This document shows, piece by piece, positions 24,929 through 34,111 of a DNA stretch of 64,000 nt; position 1 is the first letter of the stretch, and each line of letters begins with the position of its first letter. This DNA comes from Paucibacter sp. DJ2R-2. GTDB taxonomy: Bacteria > Pseudomonadota > Gammaproteobacteria > Burkholderiales > Burkholderiaceae_C. Location of the stretch: contig NZ_JAJIRT010000004.1 of the NCBI RefSeq assembly GCF_025717675.1, positions 310,001 through 374,000 of the forward strand. Reading direction: 5' to 3'. The notes beneath the pieces were generated by a model, which was not told the DNA's origin, searched no databases, and worked only from the letters and a program-made list of their open reading frames with translations. Position numbers and translations under genes: made by a program.

Positions 24929-26017
24929 CTACCGCAGACGCACACGCGGCTGCGCACTCGCCTCGGCCATGCGGCCGACCACGGCCGCGCGGGCAAAACC
25001 ATGGCGTGCGAACACCGCCTGCACCGCCGCCACGTCGGCCGGCGCGCAGGCCACGAGCAGGCCGCCGCTGGTCTGCGGGTCGCTCAGCAAGGCCTGGTCC
25101 TCGGGCGCGAAGCCGTTCGGCAGCTCCACCTCGGCGCCATAGGCGGCCCAGTTGCGGCCCGAAGCGCCGGTCACAAAACCCTGGCCGGCCAGGGCACGCA
25201 CGCCGTCCAGCAGGGGCACGGCCGCCCAGTCCAGCTCCAGGCTGCAGCCGGCGCCGCGCGCCATCTCCAGCGCATGGCCGGCCAGGCCGAAGCCGGTCAC
25301 ATCGGTCAGCGCGTGGACGCCATCCAGGGCCGCCAGATCGGGGCCGGGCGTGTTCAGGCGGGTGGTGCTGTCCAGCATCTGCGCATAGCCGCTGGCGTCG
25401 AGCGCGCCTTTCTTGAGCGCCGCGCTCATCACGCCCACGCCCAGGGGCTTGCCGAGCAGCAGCACATCGCCGGGCCGGGCATCGGCATTGCGTTTGACCC
25501 GCTTGGGGTGGATCAGGCCCAGGGCCACCAGGCCGTAAATGGCCTCGACCGAATCGATGGTGTGGCCGCCGGCAATCGGGATGCCGGCCGCGCGGCAGAT
25601 GGCCGCGCCGCCTTCCAGCACCCGGCCAATGGTGGCGACGGACAGGCGCGCAATCGGCATGGCCACCAGGGCCAGGGCCATGATGGGGCGGCCGCCCATG
25701 GCGTAAACATCGCTGATGGCATTGGTGGCGGCGATGCGGCCGAAGTCGAAGGGGTCGTCGACGATGGGCATGAAGAAATCGGTGGTGGCGATCAGCGCCT
25801 GCTCTTCGTTGAGCTGGTAGACCGCGGCATCGTCGGCCGTCTCAATGCCCACCAGCAGCTCCGGCGGCAGAGCCATGCCGGCCGTGCCACGCAGGATCTC
25901 CGACAGCACGCCCGGCGCAATCTTGCAGCCGCAGCCGCCGCCGTGCGACAGGGAGGTCAGGCGGGGTTCTTCAGTCGAGGTGTCGCTGGGCGAAACCGGG
26001 GCGGTGCTGGCGCTCAT
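24929..26017 (-). CDS. selD: Selenide, water dikinase
   Basis: A 362-residue enzyme that makes selenophosphate from selenide and ATP, the selenium donor for selenocysteine and 2-selenouridine. The active-site loop SHGGGCGCKI carries Cys29 and Lys32, corresponding to E. coli Cys17 and Lys20; it is the Cys form, not a selenoprotein. Other blocks are DDAAVYQLNEEQALIATTDF, GHTIDSVEAIYGLVALG and LSDPQTSGGLL. I used ATG 26017; the open frame to 26314 is non-coding in character. It is divergent from a PhnD-type transporter operon, supporting a shared selenium role. selA, selB and mnmH are not in the window. Confidence 0.94.
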   Translation of the reverse strand: MSASTAPVSPSDTSTEEPRLTSLSHGGGCGCKIAPGVLSEILRGTAGMALPPELLVGIETADDAAVYQLNEEQALIATTDFFMPIVDDPFDFGRIAATNAISDVYAMGGRPIMALALVAMPIARLSVATIGRVLEGGAAICRAAGIPIAGGHTIDSVEAIYGLVALGLIHPKRVKRNADARPGDVLLLGKPLGVGVMSAALKKGALDASGYAQMLDSTTRLNTPGPDLAALDGVHALTDVTGFGLAGHALEMARGAGCSLELDWAAVPLLDGVRALAGQGFVTGASGRNWAAYGAEVELPNGFAPEDQALLSDPQTSGGLLVACAPADVAAVQAVFARHGFARAAVVGRMAEASAQPRVRLR

Positions 26018-26043
26018 GGCGGGCTTTCTGGCGGGAGGGTCAA

Positions 26044-26071
26044 AGACAGAGACAAACAGACAGAGACAAAC
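26044..26071. repeat. Perfect 14-bp tandem duplication upstream of selD
   Basis: AGACAGAGACAAAC occurs twice head to tail in the 145-base space between selD and the transporter operon. It lies 27 bases upstream of the selD start and could be a leader or a regulator site, or a simple slippage product. Confidence 0.8.
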
Positions 26072-26162
26072 AAAGCGGCGCGCAGCATAGCCGCTGCAAG
26101 AAAGCAAACGGGCGCCCAGGCCCGAGAATAGCGGCCTTGCCAACCCGCACACCCACCCCACC

Positions 26163-27034
26163 ATGAAACCGATGACTGCCCTGCCCCGCCGCGCCCTGCT
26201 GGGCTCCGCCCTGAGCGTCTTGCTACTGGCCGCCCTGCCCGGAGCCAGCCAGGCCCAGCAAGTGCTGCGCGTCACCGCCATCCCCGACGAGGCGCCGACC
26301 GAGCTGGCCCGCAAGGCCGCGCCCCTGGTCGCCTACCTGGAAAGCCGGCTGGGCATGAAGGTTGAGTTCACCCCGGTCACCGACTACGCGGCCGCGGTGG
26401 AAGCCCTGGCCAGCAAAAAGGTCGACCTGGCCTGGTTCGGCGGCTTCACCTTCGTGCAAGCGAATGTGCGCTCGGGCGGCAAGGTCATCCCCCTGGTGCA
26501 GCGCGAGGAGGACGAGAAGTTCCGCTCCGTCTTCATCACCAGCGAGCCGAGCGTCCAGAAGCTGGCCGACCTGAAAGGCCGCGACCTCAGCTTCGGCTCG
26601 CAGAGCAGCACCTCGGGCCATCTGATGCCGCGCAGCTTCCTGCTGCAAGCCGGCCTGGACCCCGACCGGGACTTGAAGCGTGTCGCCTACAGCGGCGCCC
26701 ATGACGCCACCATCGCCGCCGTCGCCTCGGGCAAGGTCCAGGCCGGGGCGCTGAACATCTCGGTCTGGGACAAGTTCGTGGCCGAGAAGAAGGTCGACAG
26801 CGCCCGCGTGCGCGTGTTCTTCACCACCCCGCCCTATTACGACTACAACTGGAGCGTCCACGCCGACATGCCGGCCGCGCTGCGCGACAAGCTGAGCCAG
26901 GCCTTTCTGAGCCTGAGCCGCGACACCGCCCAGGGCAAGGACATCCTGGACCTGCAGCGCGCCACCCGCTTCATCCCGAGCAAGGCCGAGAACTACAAGG
27001 GCATCGAGGCCGCGGCCCGCAGCGCCGGCCTGCT

Positions 27035-27038
<4 letters not shown>
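26163..27038 (+). CDS. PhnD-type substrate-binding protein, putative selenate/selenite
   Basis: A 291-residue periplasmic protein with a signal peptide (LGSALSVLLLAALPGASQA). The PhnD-like fold shows in VEFTPVTDYAAAVEALASKK, LAWFGGFTFVQA and SFGSQSSTSGHLMPRSFL, the last being the oxyanion-binding S-S-T-S-G-H segment. An established branch of this family (the TIGR04553 type) is predicted to bind selenium oxyanions and is recognised by selD neighbourhood, which is exactly the setting here. Phosphonate or phosphite is the alternative. No phn lyase genes are present. Its stop overlaps the ATPase start. Confidence 0.82.
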
Positions 27039-27861
<823 letters not shown>

Positions 27862-27871
<10 letters not shown>

Positions 27872-28722
27872 GCGCGCCTTCCCCTTTTTCTCCTTCTGCT
27901 TCGCAAGCGCCCCAGCTGCGCGACCCCGCCTGGCAGGGCCGCTTGTTCTGGAGCCTGGCCGGCTTGGCCCTGCTCTGGCCCTTGCTGCAGGCCAGCGAAT
28001 TCCGCCCCTGGCTGCTCTGGCAGCCCGACAGCCTGCGCGCCAGCGGCCAGTTCCTGGCCGACTTCCTGCCACCGGCCCACAGCGCCGACTTTCTGGCCCT
28101 GCTCCTGCGCGAGACCTGGCGCACCGTGGCCATGGCCACCGTGGGCATCAGCCTCGCCTTGTTGCTGGCCGTGCCGCTTGCGCTGCTGGCCACGCGCAGC
28201 CTGTCGATCTCGGCGCTGGCCGGACGCATGGCGGGCGGCCCGTTCTGGCTGCGCCAGTTCCTGCGCGGGCTGATGGTGCTGCTGCGCAGCGTGCCCGAGC
28301 TGGTCTGGGCCCTGGCCTTGGTGCGGGTGCTGGGCCTGGGGCCGGCGGCCGGCGTGCTGGCGATTGCGCTGAGCTACGGCGGCATGCTCGGCAAGGTCTA
28401 TGCCGAGATCCTGGAAAGCGGCGACAGTGCCGTGGCGCAGAACCTGCTGCGCAATGGCTGCTCGCGCCTGCAGGCCCTGGCCTATGGCCTGCTGCCGCAG
28501 AATGCCGCTGAGCTGGCCAGTTACACCGTCTACCGCTGGGAATGCGCGGTGCGCAGCTCGGTGGTGCTGGGCTTTGTCGGTGCCGGCGGCCTGGGACAGC
28601 AGATGGACAACTCGATGAAGATGTTCCGCGGCGACGAGGTCTGCACCCTGCTGCTGGTCTTCGTCGCCCTGGTGGCCCTGGCCGACCGGCTCAGTGCCGC
28701 GCTGCGCAAGGCCTTGGCATGA
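27862..28722 (+). CDS. PhnE-type ABC transporter permease 1
   Basis: A 286-residue inner-membrane permease with about six helices. The cytoplasmic EAA-type loop is LEALKxxG-like: YAEILESGDSAVAQNLLRNG. The MetI/PhnE signature VPELVWALALVRVLGLGP and the end GFVGAGGLGQQMDNSMKMF are clear. It begins inside the ATPase gene and ends with ATGA overlap to a second, related permease, as in other split PhnE-like systems. Confidence 0.88.
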
Positions 28723-29552
28723 GAACAACAAGGACAACGGAAAAAACGCCCGCGCCGCTGCTGGCTTTGCCGCCGGAGCTGCGCGCCGCGCGCCGCCGCG
28801 CATGGGTATTGCTGCTGGCCCTGGCCGGCTTGGTGGTCGCCAGCTTCGCTTCGTTGGACCTGCCCTGGGGACAGCTGCTCTCGCTGCCGGCCTGGCAAAG
28901 CATGGCGCGCTTTGGCGGCGAATTCTTCCCGCCCGAGACGCGCCCCGACTTCCTGCTCAAGGTCGCACGCGGCGCCTGGGAGACCTTGGCCATGTCGGCC
29001 CTGGGCACCCTGCTGGCGGTGGGCCTGGGCCTGCTGCTGGCCCTGCCGGCTGGCGCCCCGAGCGCCTCGGGCGCCCTGCGCGTGCCCACCCGCTGGCTGC
29101 TCAACGCCTTGCGCGCGGTGCCCGAGCTGGTCTGGGCCAGCCTGCTGCTGATCTCGGTCGGCCTGGGCCCCATGGCCGGCACCCTGGCCCTGGCCCTGCA
29201 CACCGGCGGCGTGCTCGGCCGCCTGTTCGCCGAGGCTCTGGAGAACCTGCCCACCGGCCCAGCGCAAGCCCTGCGCAGCCAGGGCGTGAGCGCGCTCAAA
29301 GTGTTCTTCTACGCCCAGCTGCCGCAGGCCCTGCCGCAGTGGCTGAGCTACACCCTCTACCGCTGGGAGAACAACATCCGCGCAGCGGCGGTCTTAGGCG
29401 TGGTCGGCGCTGGCGGCCTGGGCCAGCAGCTGGCTTTTCATCTGGGCCTGTTCCAGATGGGCAAGACCGCCACGGTCTTGATCGCGATGTTGGGGCTGGT
29501 GGGGCTGGTGGATGGCTTGAGTGGGGTGTTGAGGTGGAGGTTGGGGCGGTGA
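28719..29552 (+). CDS. PhnE-type ABC transporter permease 2
   Basis: A 277-residue paralogue of the preceding permease. It shares VPELVWASLLLISVGLGP and VVGAGGLGQQLAFHLGLFQM. The start ATG overlaps the previous stop. The pair likely forms a heterodimeric channel with the ATPase at 27035 and the binding protein at 26163. A weak hairpin at 29611-29635 (CTTTTCACC / GGTGGAAAG) follows the operon. Confidence 0.88.
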   Translation: MRTTRTTEKTPAPLLALPPELRAARRRAWVLLLALAGLVVASFASLDLPWGQLLSLPAWQSMARFGGEFFPPETRPDFLLKVARGAWETLAMSALGTLLAVGLGLLLALPAGAPSASGALRVPTRWLLNALRAVPELVWASLLLISVGLGPMAGTLALALHTGGVLGRLFAEALENLPTGPAQALRSQGVSALKVFFYAQLPQALPQWLSYTLYRWENNIRAAAVLGVVGAGGLGQQLAFHLGLFQMGKTATVLIAMLGLVGLVDGLSGVLRWRLGR

Positions 29553-29795
29553 CGACAGAGGGGCCTGGGAGCGCATAAGCGATTTAAGAAATGCCTGGGC
29601 CGGATCTCTTCTTTTCACCCGCAAAAGGTGGAAAGTCACCTCCAGATTGTGCGGACTTTGATGGCTCTATACGCGTGGTACAAACCTCGGAAATCGACGG
29701 ATCGGCACGCTCGCTGCGGTGCCCGGGCGAAATTCCGGAACTGAAAGTGGGTGCGATCTCGGCAGTACGCAGGACTTGAGTCGCCCGAAAACAAA

Positions 29796-29802
29796 GTTAG
29801 AT
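29796..29802 (+). other. GTTAGAT core site (cassette-like boundary)
   Basis: GTTAGAT fits the 1R/R' core GTTRRRY of integron recombination sites and lies seven bases before the ATG of the Sel1-repeat gene, the usual cassette layout. The matching upstream half was not found. Confidence 0.4.
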
Positions 29803-29808
29803 CCCAAA

Positions 29809-30504
29809 ATGAAATACATCTTCCGCCTACTCTCCTGCTTTGTCTTTTCCGCGACAGCGATTGCTCAGCCCGCGGCCAACTCTTCTCTCGCTGAAGCCGC
29901 AAGACTGATGTCACAGGGCCAACTGACGCAGGCGATTGCAGTTCTTGAGCCGCTTGCCAGTCAAAGGAACGTGGCTGCGCAGCACAACCTGGCAATGATC
30001 TACGCCCGTGGCGGTCCCGGAGTGTCGGCGGATCTTCCAAAGGCACTGGAGCTCTACCAAGCCGCGGCAAAGGAGCGATTTCTACCTTCCATTCATAACC
30101 TTGGCGTGATGTATCAGCTCGGGCAAGTCGTTCAGCAAGACTACGGTCGTGCCATGCAAAACTATCAAGTCGCAGGCCGCATGGGCTATGCACCGGCGCT
30201 TTCTAGCATCGCCTATCTGCATGCTAACGGCCTAGGACACCCGCGCGATCTCGTCGCGGCCTACGCCTACTTGCTCATCGCCGATACCTTCGGAGATGCA
30301 AACGCCAAGCCAAGCGTTGCTCGAGTCAAGGCCGCACTGACGCCAGACGAACGGGAGCAGGGAGAAATCATCGCGGAGAAGCTGTCACAGCGGTTCATTG
30401 CGAACATCAAGAACTGCCAGCGGGAGATTGCCAAAAGGAACAACCTTCCCTTTGATGAGGCCGCCCCTCCCACGTCTGGCTTGATGGTGTGGTGTGGGAC
30501 CTAA
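29809..30504 (+). CDS. Sel1-repeat exported protein
   Basis: A 231-residue protein with a signal peptide (RLLSCFVFSATAIAQ). Sel1-type helix pairs follow: AAQHNLAMIYARGGPGVSAD, SIHNLGVMYQLGQVVQQDYG and ALSSIAYLHANGLGHPRDLV. A C-terminal tail has CQREIAKR and a final WCGT. GC and codon use are visibly lower than in the transporter genes before it. GTTAGAT precedes the start, and the stop is embedded in ACCTAAC, the R'' core of an attC-like site, so it looks like an integron gene cassette. Sel1 proteins mediate protein contacts; the partner is unknown. Confidence 0.8.
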   Translation: MKYIFRLLSCFVFSATAIAQPAANSSLAEAARLMSQGQLTQAIAVLEPLASQRNVAAQHNLAMIYARGGPGVSADLPKALELYQAAAKERFLPSIHNLGVMYQLGQVVQQDYGRAMQNYQVAGRMGYAPALSSIAYLHANGLGHPRDLVAAYAYLLIADTFGDANAKPSVARVKAALTPDEREQGEIIAEKLSQRFIANIKNCQREIAKRNNLPFDEAAPPTSGLMVWCGT

Positions 30505-30600
30505 CCTGTCCGTCGAAGCGACACCCAACGGCGAGCAATTTCTTGGCTTTCCTCCCAGGTTTGTGCCGCCGTTGTGCGCGCCTCATGTCCAACACTAGTC
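30499..30600 (+). other. attC-like recombination site 1
   Basis: ACCTAAC (R'' consensus RYYYAAC) is followed by an L''-like GTCGAAGCGAC, then the palindromic interior CAACGGCGAGC ... GCCGCCGTTG, then L'/R'-like CTCATGTCCAACACTAGTC. The last box would be GTTAGNC in an intact site, so it is mutated. Length (about 100 bases), order of boxes and overlap with the stop codon fit a long chromosomal attC. Confidence 0.5.
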
Positions 30601-30634
30601 CTCACGAAACGCGCACCATCTCCCTTGTAGAACG

Positions 30635-30946
30635 ATGTTCAACGTCACTTTCATCAAGAACACCTTCGACGCTCCGTCACCGGACTCGAACGCGCGATTC
30701 GCGGCCCTTCGTCGTGACGACCAGCTGCCTTTCGCACCAACAGTTGGCCAAGAGTTCTTCTGGGCCACAGAGAAGGCTCAGAAGGTTGTTGCGGTCACCT
30801 GGAACTTCGAGGAATCATCCTTCACCTGCAAGGTCGAAGACGAGTTTGTTGATGCCCTTGGCATTGACGCATTTGATTTCGATGAACTCGTCGAAAACGC
30901 ACCCTGTCGAGGTTGGAAGGTGGTCAGGATCTTCGATGCCAAGTAG
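30635..30946 (+). CDS. Hypothetical protein (cassette-like)
   Basis: A 103-residue acidic, soluble protein starting MFNVTFIKNTFDAPSPDS. It has no signal peptide or membrane segment and is rich in D, E and F in its second half (ALGIDAFDFDELVENAPC). The context (attC-like site upstream, REP palindromes downstream) suggests mobile origin. I do not recognise a family; size and acidity would also fit an immunity-type or inhibitor protein, but nothing proves this. Confidence 0.55.
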   Translation: MFNVTFIKNTFDAPSPDSNARFAALRRDDQLPFAPTVGQEFFWATEKAQKVVAVTWNFEESSFTCKVEDEFVDALGIDAFDFDELVENAPCRGWKVVRIFDAK

Positions 30947-30993
30947 TGGGAACTCCGCTCCGGCCGCGGCGCACACATCCCGTGCCGGGGCCG

Positions 30994-31030
30994 AGGTCAG
31001 GCCTTTAGTTTCAAGGCAAGACCTGACCCT
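30994..31030. repeat. REP-type palindrome, copy A
   Basis: AGGTCAGGCCTTTAGT ... AGACCTGACCCT forms a hairpin whose ends match copy B at 33954-33991 almost base for base. More partial units (GTCAGGCCTGAACTTTCCTG at 31084-31103) follow, making a small cluster between the hypothetical gene and the methyltransferase gene. Confidence 0.75.
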
Positions 31031-31205
31031 TAGCGTATATACGTGGACTCATCAGGCACCGAGTCTGCACCAGCAGGAACAAAGTCAGGCCTGAACTTTC
31101 CTGAGGCTCTCCTTCGCATACATACGCAAGCACTAAACGGTGACGCGCCCTGTGAACTTCAGGCTGTTGGACAGCCTCCTGGATTTTCAAAGTAGCGAAA
31201 ACGAA

Positions 31206-31829
31206 ATGCCGAGCGACATCCCCAGCCCCATCGACCTTCGTCTCATGCGCGATGCCCGCGAGTGGGAAGAAACTGCGATGTCCAAGCGCCCGTGGCGCAC
31301 CGAGTTCTTCGAGGCCTTCGCTTCGGAGATCCGTTCCCTTGGCCCCATCGGCCAGCGCATTCTGGAGCTGGGCTCCGGCCCCGGCTTTCTGGCCGAACAC
31401 CTCTTGCTGCGCGAAGTTCCATCCCTCGAATATGTGGCGCTGGATTTTTCCCCGGCCATGCACGAACTGGCAGCCCAGCGCCTGGGCCCCTTGGGCTCTC
31501 GCGTTCACGTTCAGTTTGTCGAGCGCAGCTTTCGCGAGCCCGGTTGGTCAGACGGGCTCGGGCAGTTCGGCTGCGTGCTCACGAATCAGGCCGTTCACGA
31601 GTTGCGTCACAAACGCCATGCCGCCGAACTTCATCGTCAGGTCAGGTCCTTGCTCTTGCCGGGCGGCGTCTATCTGGTCTGCGACCACTTCGCCGGCGAA
31701 GGCGGCATGAGCAACAACCAGCTGTACATGAGCGTGGCCGAACAGGCCGCCGCTTTGGAAGCCGGCGGTTTCGCCAAGGTTGAACAAGTCTTGCTCAAAG
31801 GGGGCCTGGTGCTCCACCGGGCAAGCTAG
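31206..31829 (+). CDS. Class I SAM-dependent methyltransferase
   Basis: A 207-residue enzyme from ATG 31206; a GTG at 31140 would add 22 residues. Motif I is ILELGSGPGFLAEHLL near residue 45, the motif II region is YVALDFSPAMHELAAQRLGP, then FGCVLTNQAVHELRHK and LLLPGGVYLVCDHF. The fold binds S-adenosylmethionine; the methyl acceptor is unknown. It lies between two repeat elements in the accessory stretch. Confidence 0.85.
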   Translation: MPSDIPSPIDLRLMRDAREWEETAMSKRPWRTEFFEAFASEIRSLGPIGQRILELGSGPGFLAEHLLLREVPSLEYVALDFSPAMHELAAQRLGPLGSRVHVQFVERSFREPGWSDGLGQFGCVLTNQAVHELRHKRHAAELHRQVRSLLLPGGVYLVCDHFAGEGGMSNNQLYMSVAEQAAALEAGGFAKVEQVLLKGGLVLHRAS

Positions 31830-31868
31830 GGAAGCTCTTCGGCTGTGCTGGGCCATACCTGCGAACTC

Positions 31869-32102
31869 GGGGTCAAGTCTTAAATGTTAAATCCTCACCC
31901 TTCACCCCTTCATCCATCTTTCCCGCCTGTCCGCTCAGCTTCGCTCACCATTTGGCTCATCCGCGACACTGCGACTGTTTGCCGTCACGTGTGGAATCCA
32001 ACACTGACAATACCGCCCATCGTTGAGGCCATGCGGGCCGGTAGCTGAGCGGTTGCTGATAGCGGAATGATCAGGAGAACTTAAGGTTTAAGGCTTGACC
32101 CC
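31869..32102. repeat. 234-bp element with ~24-bp terminal inverted repeats
   Basis: GGGGTCAAGTCTTAAATGTTAA (31869-31890) is mirrored by 32078-32102 (AACTTAAGGTTTAAGGCTTGACCCC). The 186-base interior has no coding character, and CGAATTT is directly repeated just outside the right end (32102-32117). It has the shape of a MITE or an expanded REP unit. It fills most of the gene-free stretch 31830-32284; the rest is attC-like site 2. Confidence 0.6.
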
Positions 32103-32151
32103 GAATTTCGCGAATTTCGTGGAGCTTCAGAAGCCATGCCGCGCGCCGTGA

Positions 32152-32277
32152 TTCCTAGCATGGATTCCAACTGGACACGCCACGGAGTACGGCCTGGCCC
32201 GGGAGCCCTCCAGGTACATCATGCCCCTCGCGGGCCTGGCCGCATGCCGCCGCTCGCCGGTTAACTCTACGTTTGGC
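32152..32277 (+). other. attC-like recombination site 2
   Basis: A degenerate R'' (TTCCTAGC) and L'' (TTCCAACTGGAC) at the left are matched at the right by CGCCGGTTAACTCTACGTTTGGC, very close to the canonical L'/R' end CGGCTTAACTC...CGTTAGGC. The interior contains GGCCTGGCC twice. The next ATG is eight bases away, as in cassettes. Confidence 0.4.
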
Positions 32278-32284
32278 TTCATCC

Positions 32285-32518
32285 ATGCCGCTGATTCACG
32301 AGAGAACGAACGCTAAGGACGACTGTCACCATTTCAGATCGGATCGATCCGTGACGGTGCAAATTGGCCGAAGCACTACGCCAGGCATGTACATCTGGAC
32401 CGTGTTCCATCCTGATATCAAGTGCGCCATATGGGGCGATGAGTGTGAAACGGTTGAAGTTGCAAAGGAGCAAGCTTGGCAATGGGTAGTGCAGTGGGTC
32501 GTGCCAGATGAAGCCTAA
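32285..32518 (+). CDS. Small hypothetical protein (cassette-like)
   Basis: A 77-residue soluble protein from ATG 32285 (an in-frame TTG lies at 32273). The central part GMYIWTVFHPDIKCAIWGDE and the end VAKEQAWQWVVQWVVPDEA suggest a small alpha/beta domain. It lies between attC-like sites 2 and 3, and its stop is inside GCCTAAG, the R''-like box of site 3. No known family is recognised. Confidence 0.55.
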   Translation: MPLIHERTNAKDDCHHFRSDRSVTVQIGRSTTPGMYIWTVFHPDIKCAIWGDECETVEVAKEQAWQWVVQWVVPDEA

Positions 32519-32624
32519 GCTGTATCTCAACCGGACCCGCAACTGCACTCCGCCTTCGAGCCTCATATCATTCTGGCCCTTCGGCATCGTTCCGGTCACG
32601 TGCCGCTTAGATTCAACGTTGAAG
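32513..32624 (+). other. attC-like recombination site 3
   Basis: GCCTAAG (R'' GCCTAAC with one change) overlaps the upstream stop, followed by the L''-like TCTCAACCGGAC. The right end GTGCCGCTTAGATTCAACGTTGAAG mirrors the canonical CGGCTTAATTCAAGCGTTAGGC. It is about 112 bases long. Confidence 0.5.
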
Positions 32625-32667
32625 TAGTTTTTGCACCTTGCGGACCAACCGCAGATTGGAGAGTTCC

Positions 32668-32970
32668 ATGTCACACCCGAACAAGCCCATCAAGGTTGCT
32701 CTGTGGATCAGATTCCTAGCGCTTCTGTATCTTGCTTGCGTGGCCTTCGCAATCCTTGTGCTTGTACAGCGGGTGCTTCAAGGTCAAACAGTTTCACTGC
32801 CAGGCCTCTCAGAGGACTTGCTTGGGTCGCTGCTCTTTGCCTATATGAGCCTTCTTTTCTTCTATGTTGCAGTCACTGGCTGGGTGCCCGTGAGGTACTT
32901 TCCGGTAGGGGCTGTGACCTGGCCGTACTTGCGCGATCGTGTACTCAGATCCGAGCAGCGAAAGCAGTAG
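32668..32970 (+). CDS. Small two-helix membrane protein
   Basis: A 100-residue protein from ATG 32668 preceded by GGAGAG. Helices are at about 10-34 (ALWIRFLALLYLACVAFAIL) and 52-76 (LLFAYMSLLFFYVAVTGWVP), joined by a short loop and ending in a basic tail. No family is recognised. It follows attC-like site 3, so it too may be a captured gene. Confidence 0.6.
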   Translation: MSHPNKPIKVALWIRFLALLYLACVAFAILVLVQRVLQGQTVSLPGLSEDLLGSLLFAYMSLLFFYVAVTGWVPVRYFPVGAVTWPYLRDRVLRSEQRKQ

Positions 32971-33154
32971 TTTGATTGAGGCAACCTTCGCTCGCCTCCA
33001 GTCGATTGGGCTGCTTGCAAGAAACACGAGTTGAGTTCTGTTGTTTGCCAAAAAAAGGAGACTCTGCTTTGAAGCGATTCATGTTTGTTGCTTTCACCGA
33101 CCAAGATGACCGTGTAGTTCAGGCGCTAGCAGACGCGTTGACGGGCGACTCGCG

Positions 33155-33895
33155 TTGAACTTCGAACTGCTCGCCCCGCTGGCCGTACTGGCGCTGATCG
33201 ATAGCACCAGCTTCGGCACCTTGCTCATCCCCCTGTGGTTGATGTTGGCTCCCGTCCGCCCGAGACCGGGGCGGATTCTCTTGTTCCTTGGCACGGTGGC
33301 CGCGTTCTATCTGCTGCTGGGGATTGCCTTGCTACTCGGAGCTTCGTCGCTGCTCGACTCTTTGCAGAAGACGGAAAACATGCAAGCGCTACGGGTCGCT
33401 CAATGGATTGCCGGTATCGGGCTGATGGTGCTCGGTGTGCTGATGGAACCTTGGACCCAAGCGGGCAAGGAGCGTCGCGAGGCCCGCCGCGCGGAAAAAC
33501 TGGCCCGTCACGGACCCAGCCTGCACATGCGGATGCGGGAGCGTGCATCCGATGCATCGGCCCCCGTCGGTGCGGTCATCGTGCTGGCCTTGACGGCAGC
33601 CGTCATCGAGGCGGCATCGATGATCCCGTATCTGGCTGCGATCGGCGTCTTGATCGCATCGGAGTTGTCGCTGGCGGGGCGCGCTGCGGTGCTGTTCGGC
33701 TATTGCCTGGTGATGATCGCTCCAGCATTGCTGCTGCTGGCGGCGCGACTTTTTCTCCACGAGCATGTCGCGCCCATCTTGACCAAGGTGGAGGCATTTC
33801 TGTCCCGCAATGCCAACGAGGCGACGGCTTGGGTGGTGTTTTTGCTCGGCCTGTATCTGGTGAGCGACGGCTGGAACGCGCTCGACGGGCCTTGA
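33155..33895 (+). CDS. GAP/Sap family polytopic membrane protein
   Basis: A 246-residue protein with about six helices starting at a TTG that overlaps the TGA (33156-33158) of a tiny upstream frame. The opening ELLAPLAVLALIDSTSFGTL and the LMLAPVRPRPGRILLFLGT loop are typical of the GAP (Sap, sulfolipid-addressing-like) family, best known from actinobacteria and related in fold to LysE/cadmium exporters. A central charged loop (AGKERREARRAEKLARHG) splits two three-helix halves. Location next to the cassette-like stretch suggests acquisition. Substrate unknown. Confidence 0.75.
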   Translation: MNFELLAPLAVLALIDSTSFGTLLIPLWLMLAPVRPRPGRILLFLGTVAAFYLLLGIALLLGASSLLDSLQKTENMQALRVAQWIAGIGLMVLGVLMEPWTQAGKERREARRAEKLARHGPSLHMRMRERASDASAPVGAVIVLALTAAVIEAASMIPYLAAIGVLIASELSLAGRAAVLFGYCLVMIAPALLLLAARLFLHEHVAPILTKVEAFLSRNANEATAWVVFLLGLYLVSDGWNALDGP

Positions 33896-33953
33896 AGTTT
33901 TGTGTCGTCGCACGTAGTGCCGGGGCAGGGGTCAAACACGGTGCCGCAGGGCC

Positions 33954-33991
33954 GGGGTCAGGCCTTCAGTTTCAAGGCAAGACCTGACCCT
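33954..33991. repeat. REP-type palindrome, copy B
   Basis: GGGGTCAGGCCTTCAGTTTC then AAGGCAAGACCTGACCCTC forms a hairpin (arms GGGTCAGG / CCTGACCC). It differs from copy A at only a few bases. A degenerate half-unit (GGGGCAGGGGTCAA) lies just before it. It lies between two genes that read toward it (33895 and 34112). Confidence 0.78.
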
Positions 33992-34111
33992 CAGCACCGG
34001 CGCTGAGGCATATCAGCCTTCGAATTGCCTGTGTCGATTCGGAGCTGGTTTGCGAGCCTGCAGGGCAGCAAGCGCCTGACTCGCCTGAACGAAGCCGCAA
34101 GCATTCCAAGT

